Of a stretch of 45,270 bases of DNA, positions 8,738-16,782 are shown in pieces. How positions within the stretch are numbered: position 1 is the stretch's first letter; each line of letters begins with the position of its first letter. Position numbers and translations under genes: made by a program. The notes under the pieces were generated by a model that saw only the letters and a program-made list of their open reading frames with translations, was not told the origin of the DNA and did not search any database. Source of the DNA: Myxococcota bacterium (lineage in GTDB: Bacteria > Myxococcota_A > Polyangia > Fen-1088); contig JAICYS010000013.1 in assembly GCA_025934105.1 (NCBI GenBank), positions 1 to 45,270 on the forward strand. Direction: 5' to 3'.

Positions 8738-9397
8738 CTACCGCTTGTAGACGATCATGTCGTGGTAGCGGGCCTCCGACGCGCCCGGATTTTCGTACAC
8801 GTGCTTGGCGTCGGCGTTGAAGACGATCGAGTCCCCCGCGCCCAGCTCTTCGGCGTGATCGCCGACGGTCATGCGCAGCGCGCCGCTCAGGACCACCACC
8901 AGCTCGCGCGTGCCCGGGCCGTGCGGCTCCGAGGCGTGGCGCGCGCGCGCCGCCAGGGTCAGCTCGTACATCTCGATCTGCGGGATGCCCGACGGCGGCA
9001 CCAGCGGGCGGCTCTCGAACTTGCGGTCCAGCGAGCGCAGCACCTGGGTCTCTTCCCGGCGCAGCAGCGACACCGTCGGCTGCGTCTCGCCGATGAGATC
9101 GGCGAAGGGGATGCCCAACCCGGAGGCGATCTTCCACAACACGCCGATGGTGGGGTTGGTCTTGCGGGTTTCGATCTGCGAGAGCGCGGCCCGGCTGACC
9201 CCGGTCAGCCGCGCCATCTGGTCCAGCGAGAGCTCGCGGCGCTTGCGCTGCTCGCGCAGGTTGTCGGCCACGCGGCGGGCCAGGTCGGCGGCGCCCACTT
9301 CGTCGCCGGGGGGCAAGGGCCGGCCACGCAGCGGCCCGCGCGGCGGCGGCCGGGTCGGTCCACGAAGCGGCCCCTGTCCGTCGGTGTCCCGTGACAT
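8738..9397 (-). CDS. XRE-family HTH plus cupin regulator
   Basis: 219 residues from ATG 9397; upstream frame extension is Arg/Pro-rich and unlikely. Residues about 45-100 form an XRE helix-turn-helix (LSLDQMARLTGVSRAALSQIETRKTNPTIGVLWKIASGLGI). Residues about 140-215 form a cupin barrel (HASEPHGPGTRELVVVLSG, ELGAGDSIVFNADAKHVYENPG). This HTH-cupin layout is a common one-component sensor of small metabolites. The GTCCCG-N9-CGGGAC repeat across its own start codon suggests autorepression. A TGTTAGCGT extended -10 lies 7 nt before the ATG. Confidence 0.85.
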   Translation of the reverse strand: MSRDTDGQGPLRGPTRPPPRGPLRGRPLPPGDEVGAADLARRVADNLREQRKRRELSLDQMARLTGVSRAALSQIETRKTNPTIGVLWKIASGLGIPFADLIGETQPTVSLLRREETQVLRSLDRKFESRPLVPPSGIPQIEMYELTLAARARHASEPHGPGTRELVVVLSGALRMTVGDHAEELGAGDSIVFNADAKHVYENPGASEARYHDMIVYKR

Positions 9398-9406
9398 GTT
9401 CGGGAC
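9386..9406 (-). promoter_or_regulatory. Inverted repeat over the start codon of the XRE-cupin gene
   Basis: GTCCCG (9386-9391) and CGGGAC (9401-9406) flank 9 nt that include the ATG of the regulator. An operator here would block both RNA polymerase entry and translation start, consistent with autorepression. Inference from position and symmetry only. Confidence 0.4.
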
Positions 9407-9415
9407 GCTAACACG
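9405..9415 (-). promoter_or_regulatory. Extended -10 for a leaderless XRE-cupin transcript
   Basis: On the minus strand CGTGTTAGCGTC holds TGT-TAGCGT, a TGn-TAnnnT extended -10, ending 7 nt before the ATG. The same 12-mer occurs at the same distance from the start of the globin kinase at 26641. Confidence 0.45.
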
Positions 9416-9637
9416 ACTGCTCAGCCGGGCGCGCGTCCCGGGGCCGCCGGGCGTCGCGCCGCCCCGGCCTGAGCGCCGGCGGCCGTCCCGCGGCGGTCCA
9501 AAGGCCTCGGTCCAGCGACCCTCGGCGCGATCGCGGGCCGGGCCCGGTCCAGCTTCGCGACGGTCGAGCCAGACGTCGTCGCACATGCCTCCAAGAACCT
9601 ACACGTCCGAGACGGCGGGGCAGCCGTAGTTTCCGTC

Positions 9638-11725
9638 ATGCAACAGAGCCGCTGGTCCCTTGCCTCCGCCGTGGTCCCGTTCCTGCTGTTGAGCTGCGGG
9701 AACTCGCCGTCGGCGCCGACGCCACCGTCCAAGGCGGCAGCCGTCTCGGCTGCCATCACCTCGACGGCCGCGAACAACGACGCCTCGACCGTGACCTACA
9801 CGGTCGAGTACACGGGCACGCATCAATATTTCCGGGTCTACGTCGACACGGATCAGGGCGCGGGGACCGGGTTCCAGTACGCGGGCGTGGGCGCCGAGTT
9901 CCTGATCGAGAACGGCAACCTCTATCGCTACACCGGCTCCGGGTCCGATTGGTCGTGGACCGCGGCCGGGAGCGTCGCGTTCTCGAACGCCGGCGGGCAG
10001 GCGACCTGGACCGTTTCCCGCAGCACGCTGGGCGAGACCGACCCGTGCGCGTCGGCGGCGAACCTGGTCTTCGACATCGACGACGGCACCGCCCCGATCG
10101 TCCAGCAGGCGCTGACGCCGGCCGCCTCCTGCGCGACGGTCACGGCCACCTCCTCCGCGGCGACCGGCGTGACCCGGGCGGTGAACGGCGGCATCAGCGG
10201 CGGGCGCGCATCCAACGACGCCAGCACCGTCCAGTACGCCTTCTCGTTCGCCGGCGCGCCCGCCTACTGGCGCGTGTACGTCGACACCGACGGCAGCGGC
10301 TCGACCGGATTCCCCACCAACGGCGGCGTCGGCGCGGACTACTTGCTGGAGGGGAACAACGTGTACCGCTACGCCGGCCCCGGTTGGAACTGGACCAGCG
10401 TCGGCAGCGCGACGTTCTCGGCGACCGGCGGCACCGCGAGCTGGTCGGTCGCGCGCGCTCTCCTGGGAGAGACCGCCGCCTGCGGCGAGACCTCGACCCT
10501 TTTGTTCCAGACCGAGGACACCGCCGGGACGCTGATCTCGGCGGGCCCGCTGGCCCAGACGTTCGCGGACGCGGGCAACTGCACCGCCTCGGGCGCCGGC
10601 GGCGCGACACCGGCGGTCACGCCGCCCCCGGCGGCGACGTCCACCGGCGGCACCAGCGGCACGCCCGCCTCCTCCCCCACCGGCGGCACCAGCGGCACCC
10701 CCGCCACCACCTCCACCGGCGGCACCAGCGGCACCCCCACCTCTTCCTCCACCGGCGGCACCAGCGGCACCCCCACCTCCTCCACCGGCGGCACCAGCGG
10801 CACCCCCGCCACCTCCACCGGCGGCACCAGCGGCACGACGTCGGCGGGCCACACCCAGGTGGTGTTCGTCATCACCATGGAGAACGAGGCCGAGGCCAGC
10901 ATCTACGGCAGCTCCAGCGCGCCCTACATCAACAAGCACCTGATCCCGCAGTACGCCCGGGCGATCGCCTTCACGGATCCGGTGGCCGACTCCGTCCCCA
11001 GCGAGCCCCACTACATCTGGATGGAGGCCGGCACGAACGCGTTCAGCGACACCACCTTCACCACCGACGCCGACCCGGACGCCCGCAACAGCACCGCCAG
11101 CACCGCGCACCTCACGACGCAGATGATGGCCGCCAGCCCGGCGGTGAGTTGGCTCAGCTACATGGAGGGACTGGACGCGTCGACCACCGGCGCCTGCCCG
11201 GTCTCGTCCTCGGGGTTCTACGGCGCCAAGCACGATCCGTTCGTCTTCTTTCAGGACATCTCCGGCAAGACACCGTCGCCGACGGCCAGCCTGTGCGCGG
11301 CGCACCATCGCGCCTACACCACCAGCTCGTTCGCGCAGGCGTTGAGCCAGGGCACCGTCGCTCAGTACAACTTCATCACGCCCAACCTGTGCAACGACAT
11401 GCACGGCGCCACCGGCTGCCCGAACTCGAACGTGATCGCGGCCGGCGACAGCTGGCTGTCCACCAACCTGCCGCCCATCATCCAGTACGCGAACGCCCAC
11501 AACGGCGTCATCTTCATCGTCTGGGACGAGCCGGAAGGCGGCAGCCCGCTCATCCCGTTCCTGGCCATCGGCCCGCACATCAAGACGGGCTACGCCAGCT
11601 CGGTGTCGGTCACCCACAGCGCGCTGGTCAAGACCGTGGAGAAGATGTTCGGCCTGCCGCTGCTGCCGACGGTCGCCGGCGCCAACGACTTCGGCGACCT
11701 GTTCCAGGCCGGCTTTTACCCTTAG
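9638..11725 (+). CDS. Secreted lipoprotein phosphoesterase (phospholipase C / acid phosphatase family)
   Basis: 695 residues. The N-terminus MQQSRWSLASAVVPFLLLSCG is a lipoprotein signal with lipobox LLSC. Two homologous repeats of about 110 residues follow, each with a FRVYVDTD or WRVYVDTD core, a GVGA.(F/Y)L.E...YRY segment and a TLGE / LLGE end. A linker holds six GGTSGT units with Pro/Thr/Ser. The C-terminal 290 residues match the phosphoesterase family: VFVITMENEAEASIYGSSSAPYIN, YNFITPNLCNDMHG, IVWDEPEGGSPLIPFLAIGP, THSALVKTVEKMFGLP. It is likely anchored in the outer membrane and phosphate-scavenging. TAGTTT lies 5 nt before the ATG, so the mRNA may be leaderless. Confidence 0.85.
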   Translation: MQQSRWSLASAVVPFLLLSCGNSPSAPTPPSKAAAVSAAITSTAANNDASTVTYTVEYTGTHQYFRVYVDTDQGAGTGFQYAGVGAEFLIENGNLYRYTGSGSDWSWTAAGSVAFSNAGGQATWTVSRSTLGETDPCASAANLVFDIDDGTAPIVQQALTPAASCATVTATSSAATGVTRAVNGGISGGRASNDASTVQYAFSFAGAPAYWRVYVDTDGSGSTGFPTNGGVGADYLLEGNNVYRYAGPGWNWTSVGSATFSATGGTASWSVARALLGETAACGETSTLLFQTEDTAGTLISAGPLAQTFADAGNCTASGAGGATPAVTPPPAATSTGGTSGTPASSPTGGTSGTPATTSTGGTSGTPTSSSTGGTSGTPTSSTGGTSGTPATSTGGTSGTTSAGHTQVVFVITMENEAEASIYGSSSAPYINKHLIPQYARAIAFTDPVADSVPSEPHYIWMEAGTNAFSDTTFTTDADPDARNSTASTAHLTTQMMAASPAVSWLSYMEGLDASTTGACPVSSSGFYGAKHDPFVFFQDISGKTPSPTASLCAAHHRAYTTSSFAQALSQGTVAQYNFITPNLCNDMHGATGCPNSNVIAAGDSWLSTNLPPIIQYANAHNGVIFIVWDEPEGGSPLIPFLAIGPHIKTGYASSVSVTHSALVKTVEKMFGLPLLPTVAGANDFGDLFQAGFYP

Positions 11726-11889
11726 CCGCCAGCCTCGCCCCCCATCGCCCGGCGCGCAGTCGCGCAGGGGGGCGCGGCGGTCAGGCGCGCGCGCGGCTTG
11801 CGGACGCGAGCGCGGACGGGTGAGGCGGCCGTCAAATCACACGTTGCCACGGCCTCGAGCGGCATCACCTTCCTTTGCGGAGGGGCGAC

Positions 11890-12141
11890 ATGGAGTTGGC
11901 GAATCGCATCGGGCACTACTGGCACCGCGTGCCTCGACTCGAGTCGGAATACCGGCCACGCAACGTGAACCGGGGCGAGCGGGTCGCCTCGGCCGTCGCG
12001 GGCACGGCGCTGATCTTCTTCGGGGTGCGACGCCGCAGCTGGCTGGGGCGCGTCCTGGCCGCCGCCGGCGGCGCGCTCATCGAACGCGGTGCCAGCGGAC
12101 GCTGCGGTGTCTACTCCGCCCTTCGGCTCAGCAGCGCATAG
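11890..12141 (+). CDS. Small DUF2892-like membrane protein
   Basis: 83 residues from ATG 11890, behind a GGAGG-like site. NVNRGERVASAVAGTALIFFGV, then a hydrophobic hairpin (WLGRVLAAAGGALIERG) and GRCGVYSALRLSS fit the two-helix YgaP-type transmembrane domain seen in DUF2892 proteins. The 3' end overlaps the CDF transporter frame by 53 bp. The 164-bp gap before it (11726-11889) shows no recognisable element. Confidence 0.65.
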   Translation: MELANRIGHYWHRVPRLESEYRPRNVNRGERVASAVAGTALIFFGVRRRSWLGRVLAAAGGALIERGASGRCGVYSALRLSSA

Positions 12142-13102
12142 ACGGCGCGCTCCCGACGGCTCCGGCGAGGGGCTGCGGACGGTCGTCATCGCGCTGGCGG
12201 CCAACCTGGGCATCGCCGGCGCCAAGCTGATCGCCGCGTTGCTGACGCGGTCGAGCGCCATGGTGGCCGAACTCTTCCACTCCAGCGCCGATACGGGCAA
12301 CCAGGTGCTGCTGCTGGTCGCGAACCGGCGCGCCCAGCATCCCGCCGAGCCGGGATATCCCATCGGGCACGGCCGCGAAGCCTACTTCTGGGCGTTGATC
12401 GCGTCGCTGGGGATGTTCTTCACCGGCGCGCTGCTGTCGATCCGCGAGGGGATCGCGGAGCTGCTGCACCCGACGCGGATCTCGTCGCTGCCGGTCGCCT
12501 ACACGGTGCTGGCCGTCTCGTTCTGCCTGGACGGGATGTCGCTCATGCGGGCGGTCCGCCAGCTGCGGCGCGAGGCCGCCAGGCTGGACCGCGAGTTCGT
12601 GGAGCACCTCGTGATCACGTCGGACCCGGTGGCGCGTGCCGTGTTCGCCGAGGACTCGGTCTCGGTGGTGGGCAACGTGCTGGCGGCCGCCGGCATCTCC
12701 TTGCACCAGGTCACCGGGTCGGCGGTTCCCGACGCCGTCGCCGCCCTGCTCATCGGCGTGTTGCTGGGCGTGGTGGCGCTGGACCTCGCCCGCCGCAACC
12801 GCGACTTCCTGATCGGGCGGGAGGCCACGCCCCCGACGCGGGCGCGGGTGGCCGATCTGATCACGCGCCAGTCGGGCGTGGCGCGCCTGGGCGAGCTGCT
12901 GGTCATGTACGTCGGGCCGCGGCAGCTCTGGGTCCTGGCGCGCGTGGACGTTCATGGCGGCCTCGACGGCCGTGGCATCGACCGGGTGATCAGCCATGTC
13001 GAGGACACCCTGCGGAACGAGCTGCCCTTCGTGGTGCGCGTCGACGTCGTGCCGCACGCCGTAGAATCGGGCGATGGCCCGAGCGCGCAAAGCCCGACGT
13101 GA
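12089..13102 (+). CDS. Cation diffusion facilitator (CDF) family transporter
   Basis: 337 residues if the GTG at 12089 is used; the GTG at 12107 is also possible, and homology begins around GEGLRTVVIALAANLG. Six hydrophobic segments are visible. The metal-site motif in helix 2 is AELFHSSADTGNQ (HxxxD). The equivalent in helix 5 is AVFAEDSVSVVGNVLAA, where Glu-Asp replaces the usual His, as in the ZNT9-like branch. A C-terminal ferredoxin-like domain follows (LGELLVMYVGPRQLWVLARVDV, VEDTLRNELPFVVRVDVVPH). Probably exports a divalent cation by proton antiport; specificity is unclear because of the changed ligand. Confidence 0.8.
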   Translation: MPADAAVSTPPFGSAAHRRRAPDGSGEGLRTVVIALAANLGIAGAKLIAALLTRSSAMVAELFHSSADTGNQVLLLVANRRAQHPAEPGYPIGHGREAYFWALIASLGMFFTGALLSIREGIAELLHPTRISSLPVAYTVLAVSFCLDGMSLMRAVRQLRREAARLDREFVEHLVITSDPVARAVFAEDSVSVVGNVLAAAGISLHQVTGSAVPDAVAALLIGVLLGVVALDLARRNRDFLIGREATPPTRARVADLITRQSGVARLGELLVMYVGPRQLWVLARVDVHGGLDGRGIDRVISHVEDTLRNELPFVVRVDVVPHAVESGDGPSAQSPT

Positions 13103-13385
13103 GCAGGACCGCGCCCTGCGCAAAGCGGTGAGCCGCGTCGAGCGGGCGGCCCGCGGGCTGCCGGGCGGCGCCGCCGATCACCCGCTCGACGTCGTCAGCG
13201 CGGCGCTGGTCGAACCGAAGGCGCGCGCCACGCCCTGCCTGCGCTGCGGGGGCGAGCTCGAGCTGCGCCACGATCGCGCCGCTTCCACCCCGCGCGGCGT
13301 GCTGCGCGAGATCGAGCTGGCCTGCCGGCTCTGCCACGCGCCCCGAACGCTCTGGTTCCGCGTCGCGCCCGCCATCCCCAACTGA
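13074..13385 (+). CDS. Small zinc-ribbon protein
   Basis: 103 residues. A basic N-terminal helix (MARARKARREQDRALRKAVSRVERAARG) precedes a zinc ribbon with CLRCGGELELR and CRLCHAPRTLWFRV (two CxxC knuckles about 37 residues apart). It overlaps the CDF gene by 29 bp. TAGAAT lies 6 nt upstream of the ATG, a possible leaderless promoter. Function unknown; nucleic-acid binding is a guess from the basic helix and ribbon. Confidence 0.65.
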   Translation: MARARKARREQDRALRKAVSRVERAARGLPGGAADHPLDVVSAALVEPKARATPCLRCGGELELRHDRAASTPRGVLREIELACRLCHAPRTLWFRVAPAIPN

Positions 13386-13428
13386 CCGGAGCCACAGGTC
13401 TCATTCGTGGCGCAAGATTGGTCGCGGC

Positions 13429-13872
13429 GTGGAGGTGCTCGAGGCCCGGGTGGTGCGCGGGCAAGAGTGGCAGCCGCTGCAGCCGACGGCGGCGTCGCGC
13501 AGCGGCCGGGTCATCACCGTGACCTTCCACGTCCCGTTCCCGCGGCTGGACTGGGACAGCTCGCTGCCGCCGCCCCACCAGACCAGCAACACCGCCTGGT
13601 CGGGCGCCAAAGGCTTCGAGGTCGCCGCGAACGGCGCGCCGCTGGCCATCGCCAGCGTGGCCATCGGGGGCGACAGCGTGGCCATCACCTGCGCGGCCGA
13701 CCTGCCGGCCGGCGGCGTCACCGTCGGCTACGCCTTCACCGCCGACGCGTCGCCGCGCGCCAACGGCACCTACCGCTGGGGTCTGCGGCACGACTCGGAT
13801 CGGCTGGTCGGCGCCGGAACGAAGATGCCCAACCCGGACTACGCGGTCGCTTTCCAGATGGACGTGCCGTAG
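13429..13872 (+). CDS. Orphan beta-rich C-terminal domain, perhaps 5'-truncated
   Basis: 147 residues from GTG 13429; the frame stays open upstream to at least 13381 without a start. The composition (VITVTFHVPFPRLDWDSS, AWSGAKGFEVAANGAPLAIASVAIGGDSVAITCAADLPAGGVTVGYAF) resembles the final beta domain of large secreted esterase/glycosidase-like proteins and there is no signal peptide. It may be the surviving 3' end of a larger gene, or a GTG-started small protein. The TAG stop is also part of the TAGGGT -10 candidate for the next gene. Confidence 0.5.
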   Translation: MEVLEARVVRGQEWQPLQPTAASRSGRVITVTFHVPFPRLDWDSSLPPPHQTSNTAWSGAKGFEVAANGAPLAIASVAIGGDSVAITCAADLPAGGVTVGYAFTADASPRANGTYRWGLRHDSDRLVGAGTKMPNPDYAVAFQMDVP

Positions 13873-13882
13873 GGTCGGCCCC

Positions 13883-14479
13883 ATGGCGGACGAAGCGGGG
13901 GCGATCGCGGCGGCGGAGTCGTTCCAGGATCGTCGCTTCGAAGGCGGCGACCTGACCGGCGCCGATCTGGCCGGTAAGGACTTCACGGGCTGCGTCTTCA
14001 AGGGGGTGCGCCTGCCGCAAACGCGCTGGCGCGACGCGCGGCTCGAGGACTGCCGGTTCGAGGACTGCGACCTGTCGCGGATGGCCGCCGACGGACTGGG
14101 AGCGCGGGGCGTGGCGTTCGCCGGCTGCAAGCTGATGGGCATCGACTGGTCTGGCCTGAGCGCCTACCCCGCGCTGGCGTTCGAGCGCTGCGATCTGCGC
14201 TACGGCTCGTTCGTCGGCCTGCGGCTGCGCAAGATCGCGTTCACCGGGTGCAACCTCGACGAGGCGCAGTTCGTCGACAGCGACCTGTCCGAGGCGGTCT
14301 TCGCCGAGTGCCGGCTGGACGGGACGCGGTTCGAACGGTGCGACCTGCGCAAGGCCTCCTTCGCCGGCAGCATCGGCCTGACGATTCTGCCGGCGGGCAA
14401 CCAGCTGCGCGGCACGCACGTCCCCGTGGACGCGGCCATCCGCCTCGCCGAATCGTTCGGGCTCAAGGTCCTGACCTAG
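13883..14479 (+). CDS. Pentapeptide-repeat protein
   Basis: 198 residues of A(D/N)LxX-type repeats: FEGGDLTGADLAGKDFTG, CRFEDCDLSRM, CDLRYGSFVGL, CNLDEAQFVDSDLSEAVFAECRLDGTRFERCDLRKASF. These build a right-handed quadrilateral beta helix. The last helix VDAAIRLAESFGLKVLT resembles the dimerisation tail of Qnr/MfpA proteins, which mimic DNA and protect gyrase. The length is close to theirs, but the resemblance is structural and a gyrase role is not shown. Its TAG stop is supplied by the CTAG edge of the repeat element at 14476. TAGGGT lies 7 nt before the ATG. Confidence 0.8.
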   Translation: MADEAGAIAAAESFQDRRFEGGDLTGADLAGKDFTGCVFKGVRLPQTRWRDARLEDCRFEDCDLSRMAADGLGARGVAFAGCKLMGIDWSGLSAYPALAFERCDLRYGSFVGLRLRKIAFTGCNLDEAQFVDSDLSEAVFAECRLDGTRFERCDLRKASFAGSIGLTILPAGNQLRGTHVPVDAAIRLAESFGLKVLT

Positions 14480-14637
14480 TGCACCGCCGTCGAAATAGCG
14501 TCAACGCCGAGGCCGACAAGCCGCGCTGGACGCGAGGAGCGACGACGAGGAATACCGTAGGTATTGTGAGGAGAAGCAACGAAGCGTCCGGCGCGTCGTC
14601 AGCCGAACGTGACGCTATTTCGACGGCGGTGCACTAG
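14476..14637 (+). repeat. 162-bp CTAG-bounded palindromic repeat, copy 1
   Basis: The ends are perfect 28-bp inverted repeats starting CTAGTGCACCGCCGTCG and ending with its complement. Inner segments also pair (CGCGCTGGACGC with GCGTCCGGCGCG). The apex is a small hairpin AATACC-GTA-GGTATT. A second copy in the same orientation occupies 45106-45270. There is no open frame for a transposase, so it is non-autonomous or purely structural. The 149 bp after it (14638-14786) hold the DUF2911 promoter. Confidence 0.9.
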
Positions 14638-14750
14638 CAGCACGCAGTTCGGTCGAGCAGGCAGCGCCCGGCGAGCCGGCCGGAGGGCGAAGCCGGCCCG
14701 GGAACCGAAAAGTGAACTGGACGGGATCTGGTACTTCAGCACCGACGAGG

Positions 14751-14780
14751 TTGCGCGGGCGGCCGGCGACCCCGTAAGGT
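14751..14780 (+). promoter_or_regulatory. Candidate sigma-70-type promoter of the DUF2911 gene
   Basis: TTGCGC (14751-14756), an 18-nt spacer and TAAGGT (14775-14780) lie 6 nt upstream of the ATG, so the transcript would be leaderless or nearly so. Confidence 0.4.
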
Positions 14781-14786
14781 CGCGGC

Positions 14787-15635
14787 ATGCGCACACTCCG
14801 TGTCCTGTCCTGTTCGCTGGTCCTGTGCTGTTTGGCCGGCGCCGCGCGCGCCGATCTGGACCTGCCCCGGCCCAGCCCGTTCGCCAAGGTGAGCCAGACC
14901 GTCGGCTACACCGAGATCACCGTCGATTACAGCAGCCCCGGCGTGAAGGGGCGCAAGATCTGGGGCAGCGTCGTGCCCTACGACAAGCTGTGGCGGGCGG
15001 GCGCCAACAACGCCACCAAGGTCACCTTCAGCCGCGACGTCACCTTCGGGGGCAAACCCGTGGCGGCCGGCAGCTATGCCTTCTTCGTGATCCCGACCAA
15101 GGGGGCCTGGACGGTCATCCTCAACAAGAAGGCCGATCAGCCCGGCACCGGCACCGCCTACAACCAGGCCGAGGACGCCGCGCGCGTGTCCATCACGCCC
15201 AAGGCCGCGCCGATGCGCGAGCGGCTGGCTTACCTCGTGACCGACTTCACCGACGCCAAGGCGATGCTGGACCTGGAATGGGAGAAGGTGCGGCTGTCGA
15301 TCCCGATCGGCCTCGACACCGCCAAGCAGGCGCAGGCCGCCATCGACGGGGCCATCGACAACGTCTGGCGCACCTACGCCAACGCCGCCCGCTACATGCT
15401 GGAGACCAAGAAGGACTACGCCACCGGCATGAAGTACGTCGATCAGTCGCTGGCCCTCAAAGAAGACTGGTTCAACCTCTGGATCAAGGCCGAACTGCAG
15501 GCGGCGCAGGGCCACTACGCCGAGGCGCGGACCACCGGGCAGAAGGCGTACGAGCTGGGGGCGAAGTCGCCCATGTTCTTCCTGGAAGGGGAGATCAAAA
15601 AGACGCTCGCCGAGTGGAAGAACAAGAAGGGCTGA
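14787..15635 (+). CDS. DUF2911 periplasmic protein with TPR-like C-terminus
   Basis: 282 residues with signal peptide MRTLRVLSCSLVLCCLAGAARA. The DUF2911 core is recognisable: SQTVGYTEITVDYSSPGVKGRKIWG, VPYDKLWRAGANNATKVTFS, VAAGSYAFFVIP, WTVILNK. The last 100 residues (YANAARYMLETKKDYATGMKYVDQSLAL, LWIKAELQAAQGHYAEA) form helical TPR-like repeats, a frequent addition in this family. Exported; function unknown. It is convergent with bshA, 4 bp apart. Confidence 0.8.
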   Translation: MRTLRVLSCSLVLCCLAGAARADLDLPRPSPFAKVSQTVGYTEITVDYSSPGVKGRKIWGSVVPYDKLWRAGANNATKVTFSRDVTFGGKPVAAGSYAFFVIPTKGAWTVILNKKADQPGTGTAYNQAEDAARVSITPKAAPMRERLAYLVTDFTDAKAMLDLEWEKVRLSIPIGLDTAKQAQAAIDGAIDNVWRTYANAARYMLETKKDYATGMKYVDQSLALKEDWFNLWIKAELQAAQGHYAEARTTGQKAYELGAKSPMFFLEGEIKKTLAEWKNKKG

Positions 15636-15639
15636 CGCC

Positions 15640-16782
15640 TCACCCGCCGCGCGCCAGCACGCGGCGATACACGGCCAGGTAGCTGTCGACGGCCGGGTCG
15701 AGGCGAAACTGCGTCTCGGCCCGGCGGCGGGCGGCGGCGCCGAGGCGCGCGCGCAGGGCCGGGTCGTCGAGCAGCCGGCCGGCGGCCGCCGCCATCGCCG
15801 GCACGTCGCCCACGGGGCACAGGAACCCGGTCTCACCGTCGGCGACCACCTCCGGCAAGCCGCCGACCGCCGAGGCGACGACCGGGACGCCGCAGGCCAT
15901 CGCCTCCAGGGCGGCCAGGCCGAAGCTCTCGGTCTCGCTGGGCAGCAGGAACAGATCGGTGTCGCGCATGACCGCCGGCAAATCGATCTGCTCGCCCAGG
16001 AACTCGACGTCCCGGCTCCAGCCGCGCGCGGCGACCTCGGCTTCCAGCCGCGGGCGGTCCGGGCCGTCACCCACCAGCCGCAAGCGCACCGGGCGCTCGG
16101 CGCGGAGCGCGGCGAACACCGCCAGCACGTCGGCCACCCGCTTGACCGGGCGGAAGTTCGAGACGTGCAGCAGGATCGGCACCGCGCGCGCCGGCGAGCC
16201 GCCCGGGCTGAAGCGCGCGGCGTCGACGAAGTTGGGGATGACGTCGATCTGCACGGACGCCGGGATGCCCAGGGTCTGGAACGTGGCCGCCGCCAGCCAG
16301 GCCGAGGGTGCCGTCACCGCGTCGCTGGCGGTGATCGAATACTGGGTGAGCGGCAGGAAGCTGGCGTCGCTGCCGACCAGCGTGATGTCGGTGCCGTGCA
16401 GCGTGGTGACCAGGCGCGGCGGCGGCCGGCCGGCGTCCTGCCCCAGCACGGCCCGGGCCAGCACCGCGCTGGCGGCGTGCGGCAGCGCGTAGTGCGCGTG
16501 CACCACGTCGAGCCCCTCGTGGCGCGCGACGTCGACGATCTTCGACGTCAGCGCCAGCGGGTACGGCGAGTGTTTGAGTTGCGGGTACGCGGGCGGCCGC
16601 ACCGGATGGAAGTGGATGCCCGGCCGGCTGGGATCGAGGCGCCCCGGGACGTCATCGCTGAACACGTGCACGGCGTGGCCGCGCTCGGCCAGCGCGGCGG
16701 CCACCTCGGCGGCCACGACGCCGCTGCCGCCGAAGGTCGAGAAGCAGACCACGCCCACGCGCAACGACGGAGGCACGCTCAC
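15640..16782 (-). CDS. bshA: N-acetylglucosaminyl L-malate synthase-like glycosyltransferase (bacillithiol step 1)
   Basis: 380 residues from a GTG overlapping the bshC stop (GTGA). GT4 glycosyltransferase with the BshA-specific N-terminus RVGVVCFSTFGGSGVVAAEVA, followed by HFHPVRPPAYPQLKHSPYPLALTSKI and VVHAHYALPHAASA. The donor-site region is LLHVSNFRPVKRVADVL, and LLPSETESFGLAALEAMACGVPVVAS carries the E-x7-E motif. BshA joins GlcNAc (from UDP-GlcNAc) to L-malate. Translational coupling to bshC supports the pathway assignment. Confidence 0.88.
   Translation of the reverse strand: MSVPPSLRVGVVCFSTFGGSGVVAAEVAAALAERGHAVHVFSDDVPGRLDPSRPGIHFHPVRPPAYPQLKHSPYPLALTSKIVDVARHEGLDVVHAHYALPHAASAVLARAVLGQDAGRPPPRLVTTLHGTDITLVGSDASFLPLTQYSITASDAVTAPSAWLAAATFQTLGIPASVQIDVIPNFVDAARFSPGGSPARAVPILLHVSNFRPVKRVADVLAVFAALRAERPVRLRLVGDGPDRPRLEAEVAARGWSRDVEFLGEQIDLPAVMRDTDLFLLPSETESFGLAALEAMACGVPVVASAVGGLPEVVADGETGFLCPVGDVPAMAAAAGRLLDDPALRARLGAAARRRAETQFRLDPAVDSYLAVYRRVLARGG

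Noticed and set aside
13883-14479. Qnr-type fluoroquinolone resistance gene
   Set aside because: Shape and tail are Qnr-like, but pentapeptide proteins are diverse. There is no sequence evidence of gyrase protection.
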